A DNA stretch of 64,000 nt from Arenicola marina (Eukaryota > Annelida > Polychaeta > Arenicolidae): assembly GCA_964019135.1 (NCBI GenBank), contig OZ025258.1, positions 29,196,186 through 29,260,185 on the forward strand, given 5' to 3'. Positions 39,361 through 51,300 of the stretch are shown one piece after another (within the stretch, counting starts at the first letter, position 1; the number at the start of each line of letters is the position of its first letter). The notes beneath the pieces are model-generated. The model was not told the origin of the DNA. It ran no database searches and saw only the letters and a program-made list of their open reading frames with translations. The translations under genes were made by a program, and so were the position numbers.

Positions 39361-39723
39361 TCCTATTGAGTTACAAAAAGACGATCTATTCTCGCCTTGG
39401 TCGACGCATGTGCAACGAAAACCTTACTTCGAAATACTCTAGATCTGCAATGAGCCCTTCCCCCTGTCCAGGGGTGAAATAGGACAGAGCCAATGCCACC
39501 AGTCCTCGGGAAGCCATCAGAGCCGCCCGGTGCTCCACGGTGCCACCTATCGTGCCAAACAGGTCCAGAACACCTGGAAACGGACCGTCGCCTAGAAACG
39601 GATTGAAGATCACAACGTTAGCGTAAGGTTCAATTACAGCTCTATAGGTGTACCACATTTGGTTATTTTATCAACAAATTACAATTACAAAATATGCCGG
39701 ACCGCCTCGTGTATATATGACTC

Positions 39724-40149
39724 CAGTGGCGGATCTAGTGGGGGGGTTAGGAATGTTCTGGTTCCCAAGGGGAACCAGAACATACAACATAATGTTAACA
39801 TACATGTTAAAGTCCCAAGTCTTCAGAGAGCAACCCCCCCCCCTTTGGGAAACTGAACATACACTGTTAAAGTCGGGTTCTTCTTCAAGTCCAAGCCTCC
39901 CCCCCCCCCCCGGTCACAAGAGTCTTTAGAGCAGCCCCCCCCCCCACCGGGTCGCAAGTTTTCAGAGAGAGAGAGCAACATCCTCCTTGGGAACCTGAAC
40001 ATACACTGTTAAAGTCGGGTTCTCCAATTGCAAGCCCCCCACCCCTCGGTCGGAAGTTTTTCAGAGAGCAACCCCGCCCCCCCCACTCGGTCGGAAGTTT
40101 TTCAGAGAGCAACCCCCCCCCCCTTGGCAAATTCCTAGATCCGCCCCTG
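39724..40149. mobile_element. non-autonomous TIR element (CAGTGGCGGATCTAG family) in intron of copy A
   Basis: The left end is CAGTGGCGGATCTAG. The right end, CCTAGATCCGCCCCTG, is its inverted counterpart. The interior has three or so repeats of CGGTCGGAAGTTTTTCAGAG between C-runs. It is absent at the matching place in copy B, so it was inserted or lost after the duplication. Confidence 0.8.
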
Positions 40150-43054
40150 GACCCAAGAATAGCAGAGTCCTTAATATATTCTTAAACTTACGTCTGAACG
40201 TTTCTATTGATACGATACTGTGCTCCGAGGAGAGAGAGAAAATATGCGAACAAAGGGGTCATTTGGGCGGCAAAGAGGTGAATACATAACTATATGTTGC
40301 GCCCCCCCCCCCTCCCCCCCCCCCCGGGTTATAGACTTTCACTTGCGTAGCAATATGCCTTCTATTTTAAATAGGTGCACTAAATTGAAGTGAAGTGAAC
40401 TGAAGTGAGTCACGTGATGCAACTTAATTGGAAAATTAATTCATAAAGTTAGGCCTCGATCTGACAGAAACAACTAATGTATAGCTGTTAAAGTCGCATG
40501 TGGAGTTGTTTCGCTGTTTTTGAATGCCAAATTTGCGTACAGGAACGCAAACCTAAGGCCTTAAGGTTCATAACAGACAATAAACACCTACCATATCGCT
40601 CACCAATTATCTGCCAATGAGCAAAACATTTCAAATTCATGAATTGTCCGCCACAAAAATGAAAACTTGTGCTGATTTGAAACGTCATAAACGTGTGTAA
40701 ACAAGTCGTTTACCGGTGCCACCGACAGGGGGCCCAAGCGTCCGGAGCGCCACTTTTTCTTTGGCGGTGGGCGTTGACACTGCTTGTGGTCAAAGGTAAC
40801 ATTTCCTGTTTATGTTTATTTTGGTACAGCCGTTGCAACGGTCAGCTCCACATGTAACTTTAACAAGTAAGTCATAATTATCCAATTTCATGCTGCCCCC
40901 AGCCGTTATACAATATAAGCATTTAAACGTGTTAACGTGGTGAAAAATAGTGGGAAAGCAATATGAGGTGATCACATGATGGAATGGAACTGTTCATTTT
41001 GTTCTAGGAACTAGAATCAGCTTAATACGACAGATCTGTCATTACGTCAAACCTGGAGCCCAGGTAGCCTTCGTGTACTACCGGAATTTGTATACAAACG
41101 ATTCGCCGGGGGAGGGGGAGGGGGTGCCCGCGTGTGCGCAGGGTTGCGCTGCGACTGTATGAATGGCTGTTACAGTAAAAACTGTAAGAAACCCTACCAC
41201 CTTCTGCATGGTCATCCACCAACTTTTCTCTTTCCTTCATTTGAGTCCAGGAGATATATTCTCTTATGGCGCTGATACTATCCCTGCGTTAAATTTTGAA
41301 AACAAGTTTACCAGGCTCGTAAATCCGTTACTGCAGCTGGATTATCAACTGTTATGTCTCATCCATCGTCACTCCGACGGTTCGAGTCGAGTAGTGCAGG
41401 GGGCGGCACTATAATAATTAGACAAATCTGGTGGAGGGGGGGGGGGGGGGGAGGGGGTCCGCGGGTGCCTTAAGAGCCTACAGAAAAAGACCCTATAGAG
41501 TAGATATTTTTTATGAAAAAATACCCCGACAGAGCGGATATTTAAAAACTTGCTACCGCTCAAACTTGCTCAAAATGTGCGTTCACAGAGACAAAAACGC
41601 CACGACCGAGCGGATTTTTGCGGCGCAAAAGGAGCGGGGGGGGGGGGGGGGTGGCTTTACCGGGAAACGACCCAACACCCATGTATTAAGTACCCTCCCC
41701 CGGACCTGTAGTGCCGCCCTGCACATCATATCCAAGACTTTATCCCACGTGACCAATATGTACATCATACCTGGGGGGACGAACAGCGTGCCCCGTAGAC
41801 GACGGTATCGGATTTCGATCCGCTCCACATCTGGCCCGCGGTAGAAGCGGTCGCACGAACCGACGGCGAGAAGGGTGAAACGAGAAGGGTCAAGGACGGC
41901 ATCAGCTTCTAGGAAACCGTCCAGGAGCGTCAGTCGGGTGATTATCGGGGCGGTCACGTTGCTCTTCAACAGCCGCCTACCAGTCTTCTGGCCGGGCTCC
42001 TGGACCATGCTCCATAGCAACCCGACCGGTTCGACCCCTGCAAGTGAAAAGAAATAATACTTTTTTGTTTTAGTTTTAGGCGACTTTTGTTTACGTAAAG
42101 GCCAAACAAGGCTAATTAAGAAATCTCCCGGGTTCAGTTAAATGAACTTGGTTGAAACATGCCCCCGCGCTTTCATGTGATTAAATTACCTTACAAATAG
42201 GACAACATTTATGCATCAGCACGTGATGTCAATGATATCATGTTATACGTCAACATAGTCTACTTTTCAAATTGTATTAGGTATCGCAACATGCTTTCAA
42301 CTTTTGGGGAAATCGACTAAGCGAAACGATATTTATGTTTTACTGTTTATTTTTGTTGGCTACGAGCATCAAGCCGTGAAAATATAACTCAATTAGGTAT
42401 ATAACTCGCGTGCGTTTAACGCTTGCAGAAGCTACTGTACCTAAATACGATCCACCCTGAGCAGGCATAGACTGCAGGTCTACCGCGCCATTCCGGTTAG
42501 CTTTGTAATGGGCGTAGGAATAAAACCGATCTCCCTTCTCACAAATCTGTGCTCGCAACGTTACTTCCTGCCATGGTCGGAGCGCCCCCAAGCGGATGTG
42601 CAGCGCATCATCCACCAAGCAAGGGTTCGGTGTAACTTCGATTGACGCCATGTGCCTGCAATAAACGTTTTACGGGACGTTTTACTGTCGAAATCCGCTG
42701 GGAAGGGGGTTTACCGCCCAAATGCGGTATTTTTCGCTCTATGAACGCACATTTTCAGAGCCAATTCAATTGCGACTGATATAGTTTGTGTTCACTTTAT
42801 TTGGCGGCTGACTACGCCACGGTGCCCACTACATACATATACTATATACAAGGCCGAATCCTTTTTGATGACCCCCGCACCCCCCGTCCGACGGTCAAAA
42901 AACGACTTTGTTCTAGTTTCAGTGGACCCGCTGTGGCAAGATAACCTGTCCGGCGTGATAAAGTGTCCGGCTGACGAGCGAATCCTTAAATAGCGCATTT
43001 GTTAGGTTTAGGGGGTTAGAACCTTTTCAAATTTCCGAATCCGCCCCTGTATAG

Positions 43055-43325
43055 GCCTATTCCTCGGGAATGGGCTTTTCAATTCACCGTGAACAGGGAA
43101 TGAGGAAAATAATTTTTCGTGAACTGGGAATGGGGCATTAGCCGACTGCCGTGATCAAGGATTTTCCATCGTGAACGAGCAATTTTCATATTAAATAACC
43201 GTGAATCGGGAAATGGTCAATTTAGCATCATGTATCCGCCCTTCCATTGTGAGCGGGGAGTTCTTCTTTTAATTCATCGTGATCTGGGAATAAAGACATT
43301 TATTCTCCGTGATCTGAAAACATGA
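43055..43325. repeat. degenerate repeat of about 35 bp, CGTGAACTGGGAAT core (copy A)
   Basis: The core CCGTGAAC(A/T)GGGAAT recurs as CGTGAACTGGGAAT, CGTGATCAAGGATT, CGTGAACGAGCAAT, CGTGAATCGGGAAA and CGTGATCTGGGAAT. The same series occurs at about 54040-54300 in copy B, so it predates the duplication. Confidence 0.75.
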
Positions 43326-44440
43326 CTCACCCCCCCCCCCCCTTGCCCCTCCCTATATATACATCATATATATATATATCTCTCTTTCAGCCGTAAAAAG
43401 ATTATGTTTGATATACCAATCAAGGCATTTTCGTTACAATTTGGAAAATCAATACATAGTACGTATATATAACAAGCCAAGATATGGCTACCCATGCAAG
43501 GGGGGGGGGGGGGTGGGCGGGGGGGGGGCCTGGATCGCGTATCCCAAAGAATTAGGGAGAGCAATATCGAATCTCTAAGATTAGACCATATTAAAGCTGG
43601 GCGCGAAAAAAACGCCTAAATGGTGATATCGCGAATATCGAGGAATTCACAGACTGCTATAACGGATAACGGCGTTAAATTGAGTTAAATAGGCAAAGGG
43701 TCTTCGCACTGAACCATTGAATTGTACGGATAACGATCCCCCACAATTACCAGCAGCTGATCGCGAATCTCCAAGAATTCCTGGATGCCAATCGTGGAGA
43801 TTGGAAAAGGTATTCCCCCCCATATATCTATATATGTACCTATTTCTATCCCGGAATATATATTGCATGTCTAGCCCGGCCACCGGATATTCTTATCAAT
43901 CTCCACCGGCGAATTCATTATTTGGACTTGGATTTGTCGTTCAATCTTGGCTTTTAGGAATGATCAGCGAGGATTGGTCAGAATAGATTGGCAAGCAACA
44001 ACGCTTCATGTAGAGGCCGGCATCCTCGCAGCGCCTCTTGCTCAAGCCAGCCGCCATTCGGAAACGAAATCATTACCCAAACGGCTTGCCGTATAAAAAG
44101 GCTTTCCTCAATGATCACACATCACTGTTATCAGTCGAGGCCAGGCACAGTAACCCTTCTGTGCCTGTGGTCGAGGCGGCGCCGAAGTAGAACCGCATGT
44201 TCACTCTCACGAACCGGCTACATCATCAGACAATTAAAGTGCTATGGAACATGTAACAATTACAAGCTAGCTTATTTTGCGGTGTTTCCTGAAACTGTGA
44301 AACTAGGATCCGAGCACGCCCGTCATCCTCGATCGATAAGCCAATATATCCTACGCGTGATCAGTGCAGCTCAGCTTGTGAACTCTTATGAACCGAATTG
44401 CCCTACAGGAACCCGACCCTGTTGACCTAGTTATATATAC

Positions 44441-44529
44441 ATGGGGCGCCAAGTGTAACCCCCTTCATTCAGTCGACAAAAATCATGTTGTCAAGACTAC
44501 GGAACTTGGGCGGTTACTTGGCGCCCCAT
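44441..44529. mobile_element. hairpin MITE, ATGGGGCGCCAAGTGTAACC ends (copy A)
   Basis: The left end ATGGGGCGCCAAGTGTAACC and right end GGTTACTTGGCGCCCCAT are inverted repeats about 50 bp apart, flanked by TATATA and GATATA. The same element lies at 55362-55467. Confidence 0.8.
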
Positions 44530-44910
44530 AGATATAAGGTTGTCGTCCAAAGGCTAAAACCCTTGTTGGGGCTGTCCCAGGTATCAAAAGATAAGCTGGT
44601 ACTTTGAAATAAACAAACGCAGGATCACGATGTCCCCGCAGCTTGACAAAAGCACCCCGCCCCCCCCCCCCCGGACGATATTCTACATTCGCGCCTGAAA
44701 CATTATAGTCAGTGTCGTTTTGAGAAAAATCTTTTTCTTTCCATGAATATAATTCGGTTTTAGCGTCTTTGGAGATTTATCCACTTTCACAAAGCGCCAC
44801 ATTTGTACACATTGTGCGAAAGGATAATCGGGATGGCAAACCGTCGATTTTTTGTGTAAAGCGAGTGAAAGAAAACATCCACCAGAAGTACTTGACATAG
44901 CTTAACAACT

Positions 44911-44916
44911 TTTATT
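44911..44916 (-). terminator. candidate poly(A) signal AATAAA of thioesterase copy B
   Basis: TTTATT on the plus strand. It corresponds exactly to 34854-34859, about 420 nt past the stop of copy B. Confidence 0.45.
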
Positions 44917-45333
44917 CTTTTAGTGTTACGAAGAACGATACGAAGAACAATTTGTAACAGTATACAATAGAACATGGAATAGTTGCAAGGAGCACAATCA
45001 GTGCAAAAGTCATGTGAGCTCCGTAGATTACGAACAGTTACACTACTGTTTCTTGGATCGCAATAGTTTTGATAATTACAGAATTTACTGTTAATGATAA
45101 TGTAGTGTTATCTCTATTTCGTGCATATTATGTTTATTCATATTACAAAAAGTATAAGACGATACTGTGAACATTAAATTAACTTGCTTGGCGGGTTCTG
45201 GGGAGAATTTACTCCTCTGTTTGTAAGAGAGTTAAATACAATTAGGCTTTAATTTATAAAGCTAGAGGAGCTATACGTGCTTCATCCAATGGGTGATGAG
45301 TCCATGAATCAATGGATGCAACTAAAAAAAACA

Positions 45334-48300
45334 CTATAATTTGCTAATATCCATGGTATTGAAGGAATCTGGTTTTTGGTCCTTCACTCCTTCATTTGCT
45401 CCTAGATGACGCTTCAAGAAGTTCAGTGACTGTTCCCAGGCGTCTTCCTGTGCGCGCGCATGTAGTCTCGGGTCGCCGCCCCACACGGCGACGTTCTCTA
45501 GAATACATATATCTATTTATAGGCATATATCACATGTTGAAAAAATTCGACCATGGTGTGAAGATAAATTTTCAACCGCTGTCAGTTATCAGCTCAAGAA
45601 GAAAAGATGGTAATGGTAATGATATAGTAAATAAGAAGAAAAGTATGGTTTCCTAATGATCGATACATCAACTATATTCGAATAACATAGATACCGCGCG
45701 ATCGCTCCCTGCCTTGGTCCCAATATCCATATATATACAGTTATATATATATGACGGTTATGTTGCATAGTTACTTACTAAATAGTCCATGGTAGCTGCT
45801 GTAGAAGTGCGGACTGTGGGGAGGTTCGACAAGGTGCCCTGTTCCTGGGTACACAAGAACTTCCACATTTGATTTCCCGTGATCCTTCAGCCTTGCCGGT
45901 ACATATTTTGCAGTGTCTGGCTTGACCGATCTGTCGTCCGCGCCGTGTATTAAGAGGTACTCGCAATTCGCCCGCTCCACCTGTATAACCCAAATAATTG
46001 ATACGTTAATGATTAATGTGAAACGTAACATGCAGAGACCTGGAGCGAAACTCAAGTTAATTATTGATGCGGTGATTAATACTACAATGTATATCAAGGT
46101 CAAATATATACATGTCATATATTTCAATGGTCAGTATACATGAGTAAATTTATGTCTATATACATCTATATCTTTCTGGTTACGTACAGTTCTGTCACAG
46201 CATCACAATTTACACGTAGCTGCTATAATGTTCTCCTCTCTCCCGGGGTATCGGGTAGCATGACGTGGGCTGTTCACATTAGATCTCTAGTTATCTCTGT
46301 TATTTAACCTTGGCTATGCATTTGTTTGGGAGTCCCAAGAAGACATACCATATTTTCTTGGCCGCAATTTAAGTATCAGCGTCAAACAGATATCACCAGA
46401 GGAGTGGCATGACTGTGTGAATAGTACCTCAAAGCTTGATGGGTGCAGTCGTTTTAAACATCATCTGGAACTTGAGGCCTACCTCCATGTGGTGCGGTAT
46501 TCGTAAGCACAGAGTTGTTCTGACCAAACTACGATGTTCTAACCATAAGTTACTCACAGCGAAACTCCGCGCTACAATGCCGCAAGCAGGGCATGTACCG
46601 TAATGGCCTCATAGTGGTGGCAGAGAGCGTTTGGATGGAGTTATATTTACCGGAAAGGCACACGTGTCTGCATTCGGGAGGACTTCATAACAGCGACTGA
46701 ATGACACACCCTCATTTGTCCACACCATGTCTGATTCTTCTAAACTGTAAAAGGTCATTAATCATTAATAACCCAAAATAACTTGTGGCTTGCAGAGGAT
46801 ATGCGGATACATTTGCCGAGATAATCCAATATCGTACTCGACCCAATGATGCGTTTTTTGAGCCACACATGCAAATAAAAATAGTTTCGCGCTAAGAAGA
46901 TTTTGGAAAAACGTTTTGGACGCATTGTCTGACAGTGTAAATGTTAAATATGATGTTAGATGAAAAATAAACTGCTGTAATGTGCAGATGTTGATGGTGC
47001 ACACCAGAAAGCCACTTTTCCACATGAGATGCGCTCATTTGGCCCAAAAATGTGGGCTTAACAACATGTCCGTTTTGTTATTGCATAAGTATATAGGTGT
47101 ACTTACGCTAAGAATGGTAAATACATCATTTCCAGTCAAAACATCTTTACATTTCTCAAGAAAAATATGGCTGTATGAGTAACTTCAACATTATTAGAAG
47201 TTGCCAGTCGTAGAGTGCGGGATGGGTTAATTTGGCATTCAGACAGAGGGTACTCACTAATGACATGGGAAGATTTCCCCATGGTAGGTGTGGTCCACGA
47301 GTGTGTTCACGTATATCCCGTTGATTTCCACGCTAGCTTTGATCTACAGGGCGTGAAGTTGAAAACCAACGTTGTACTATGAAGCTTAGAAGTCTCAAAA
47401 CGTTGCAATCCAGTAGTTTAAATACACCTTTCAACTGTACATTAGGTCATCAAGATTAGACGGCAGATCTGGCATTACGTCAAACCTGGAGCGCACGGAC
47501 GACGGCTGAGCGTCCTACCATGCTAGCCTGAACCAGTGGTGATTGGCTGGTTGTATATTCAGGACGCTTTAACCACTTTTAGTCGTATCACGTAAATGGG
47601 AGAAGGAAGGGAGAGTGGAGCCATATCCCCGGGGGTAACCCCCTATTCTTTGCGAAAAAGGACATGGGATCTTTATCCTGCGACCACACAGACATGGCCA
47701 CAGCGCGGCTCGAACTATCGAACCACGTGCCGTTTGGCTCTCAGGTTACCAGAGCACTCAAGGCGAGCGCTCTAGTCCACTGAGCTACCGGGCCGGCCCC
47801 TGAACCAGTGGTGAATATACATGACGATATAGGAAAACTAATTTTAATCGGGTTCTTTACCTGATTTTTCAATTCAAGTTTGCTTGATAGTCAACATTTA
47901 GGGGCATATCTATGCTCAAGGCCTTAGGGCCCCCCCTTGAGAACTTGTAACTGTAAAAGTCTGGTTTCCGACGATATACATGGCAATCTGACATTTTGTA
48001 GATACAACCCCCGCTTCCAGGTCGCACCGCCCCCCCCCCCCCGCTGTCAAATTCCTGGATCCGCCCTGACCTTGTGGCAGACGACTGGAAGTAGCATGGC
48101 GATCTCGGCGCCCTTGGAGACTCCCATGACGCCCACGTGCGGCTTCCGGACCTTCTCGTGTCTTAGCAACAGGTCGACGCCAGCCTGAAACGCGATCTTC
48201 CGGCGTATTGGGACGTAGTACACAAGAACGTAAGCGTGCGTGTGTTCTATAATATACCAGCATCGATATAAACAATGTCCTTATTTGCATCCCCTTGCTT

Positions 48301-51300
48301 CATTTCATTGTGGTATTGCAACTATAGGGGAGGGGGGGGGGGGGCACTATAGAACACCATAGCCATGCACCACATCATTCTACCATATATCCTTGTCACA
48401 GGTTCACAATAACGTTCAGTTCAGAGGTTGGTCTAGTCTAGACTTGGTCTACGATGTGCAACGAAAACCTTACTTCGAAATACTCTAGATCCGCAATGAG
48501 CCCTTCCCCCTTTCCAGGGGTGAAATAGGACAGAGCCAATGCCACCAGTCCTCGGGAAGCCATCAGAGCCGCCCGGTGCTCCACGGTGCCACCTATCGTG
48601 CCAAACAGGTCCAGAACACCTGGAAACGGACCGTCGCCTAGCAACGGATTAAAGATCCCGAAGTTACCATAATGTTCAACTACAGCTCTAGGTGTACCAA
48701 ATTTGGTTCTTTTACCACAAAAGTACAATACTTATCAAAATATGCCGGAGCGCCTCGTGTAAATAATTCAGCAAGAATATATAGCAAAGTCCCCAGCGCC
48801 GCTTCGTAACCCCACCAAAAGGAACAATCTACAGGGCCCCGGCACATCGTAATGAGCAGAGCATCTTGAAGATTTACATCTGATACGGGACTGTGCTCCG
48901 AGGAAAGAGAGAATATATGCGAACAAAGGGGTCATTTGGGCTGCATAGAGGTGAATACCTAACTACATGTTGCGCCCTCTCCAGATTTGACGTAATGTCA
49001 GATCTGTCGTAATGCATAAGAACAAAATCGCAGTTCGTATGAATTTAGTGAGTCACGTGATGCAACTTTATTAGAAAATTAATTAATAGATAGTTATTAG
49101 TGGAAGTTTATAGTGCCGCCTTTTACATCAAATCCAAGCCTGTATCCCACAAGGCCAATATGTACATTATACCTGGGGGAACGAACAGCGTGCCCCGGAG
49201 TCGACCCTCTCGGATTTCGATCCGCTCCACATCTGGCCGGCGGTAGAAGCGGTCGCACGAACCGACGGCGAGAAGGGTGAAACGAGAAGGGTCAAGGACG
49301 GCATCAGCTTCTAGGAAACCGTCCAGGAGCGTCAGTCGGGTGATTATCGGGGCGGTCACGTTGCTCTTCAGCAGTCGCCTACCAGGCTTCTGCCCTGGCT
49401 CCTGGACCATGCTCCATAGCAACCCGACCGGTTCGACCCCTGCAAGTGAAATGAAATAATACCTTGGAGTTTTAGGCCACTTTTGTGCACATGAAGGCCA
49501 CACTGGCCACATGAATTGAAGCTGATTGAAACATGCCCCGCGCTTTCATGTGATTATATTACCTTACAAATAGGACAATATGTATGCATCACCACGTGAT
49601 GTCAATGATATTATGTTATATGTCAATATATGTCTACTTTTCAATTTGTATTAGGTATGTATATAGTTTATTTCAAAGCAACAATGAGCCCGAGGCCCTC
49701 GTGTTAAAAAAATGCAATACACATAATGACATGTGGCGGGTTCATACAATAGTACACTGGAACGTCATTCAGGTTCTCTCATCTTGCTGGCCAGATAAAC
49801 ATATTCAGACAATCTGTTCTGTAATTTCGTGCTCTGTGACATAACTAGTGCTAACAATTTATCTTTATTTGGTAGTCTCCAATAATGGGATTAAGCTCTC
49901 CCTGAGATTATCGTGCAAGCGACATACAAGAACAAAGTGGACTTCGTCATCTAACAAACCGCACTCGCTACACAACCTCTGTTCCACGGGCAGTGGCTTT
50001 GGCTTGTGCCATCTCCCAGTTTCAATGCGGAGGCGGTGGCTAAAGGTTCGGAGCCTAATTAAAGAATACATAAATCTGTTATTTTCCACATTAGCAAAGT
50101 ATGAAGGAAGCATGGGCAAAACACTATATTGTAAATATTGCGTACCACGAGAGGTTTCCGATAGGTCGGCTTGTACCGTTTGAAAATAACAATCCTTCGC
50201 CCGCTGCTTAAAGAGGTACATGAACGCCTGGATATCTCCAACGGACTGCCAGAGCCAGACATCCCCCATCCCCAGCGACATTAGCGAATCACGTACCAGC
50301 AACGCCCAGTTACGTCGTCGTAACTCTAAATCTTCCAACAGCACCTTATACAATCGCTTAACATACCGTGAATCATTCAAATGTATAACCTTTACCCAAT
50401 AACTGATTATTTTTCATGTCTAGTCGGCTGAGTTCACTCCTAGCTATATGGTTTGGGGTGCTGGTTTTAACCTTCAAAGTATTTAGTATGAATTCGTTCG
50501 ATTGCCTGGCCAGTATGGAAACCCCAAACTTCTGCACCGTAATTCAATATTGGGCTTATCAATTTGTCAAATAACTTCATACGATGGGTAGGACGGAGAG
50601 AATGAAATTTAGACATATTTCTCCATGTGGAATAAAGCCTTCGTAGCTTGATCAGCTAAAGTTTTCTGCGTTTTGTAAAATTTGCCAGAAGAGGACAATA
50701 CAACGCCTAAATAACAGAAAGTGTTAACTATGTCGATTTCTTCCCTGTTGTGATAAAACATGAGGCTTTTACGTAGATTTCCTCCCTTGTGAAAAATCAT
50801 CACTTTGCTTTTGCCACTGTTAACTACTAATTTCCACTCGTCACAATATCGTTTTAAGGCATCTAATGACTTCTGTAACTCTTCCTCAGATTCGCAGACT
50901 AAGACAGCATCATCAGCGTACAGCAATAAAAAATAACTTCGTTTGTCCTATGGAGATTCCTTCTACCCCTTGTCTCCTAATATATTCCTCCATGTCATTT
51001 ACATACATAGAAAACAAGAAGGGGGACAGTGTCTCGCCTTGCCGAACTCCAATAGCGGAGTCGAAACTTTCGAAGGTGGTGCCATCACAATGTAAACTTT
51101 GCACTTGACCTGTTCGCTAATATTCTATAACCTTCAAAAGCTGTCCCCTTAATCCATTTTTGATTAACATAAACCACAGACACTTCCTATTTACTCCATC
51201 AAAGGCTCTTCTGAAGTCGATAAAAGCGCAAAATAGACGACGCCCCTGTCATAAAGCATGAGACACAAGACTTTGAAGCACAAATATCTGATCGACAGTA

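Larger units (their letters stand above)
35274..42651 (-). pseudogene. peroxisomal acyl-CoA thioesterase/BAAT-like gene, copy A, probably frameshifted
   Basis: Exons in gene order are 42441-42651, 41771-42037, 39428-39591, 37380-37492, 36936-37021, 36600-36693, 35741-35942 and 35274-35437. Exon 1 (MASIEVTPNP) and exon 2 form the BAAT N-terminal domain; later exons form the alpha/beta-hydrolase with GVSKG, GADD and GHLVEPP. The terminus is SKL. Exon 4 is the problem. The intact copy has TTTCAG|GCTGGC, whereas this copy reads TTTCTAG|CTGGC, moving the AG one base into the exon. Canonical splicing drops one base and gives LASTCC then stop at about residue 220, before the nucleophile motif. The exon 7 donor is also weaker (GTAAAT instead of GTAAGT). 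A sequencing error or a rare non-AG acceptor could rescue it. Its introns hold insertions the other copy lacks. Confidence 0.8.
42652..44893. other. upstream region of copy A (duplicated spacer)
   Basis: This is the region 5' of copy A, matched by 53293-57405. It contains degenerate CCGTGAACTGGGAAT repeats (about 43055-43330), G-runs (43500-43528), a block conserved in both copies (43560-44425) and a hairpin. Open frames here are short and differ between the copies, so they are not genes. Confidence 0.65.
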
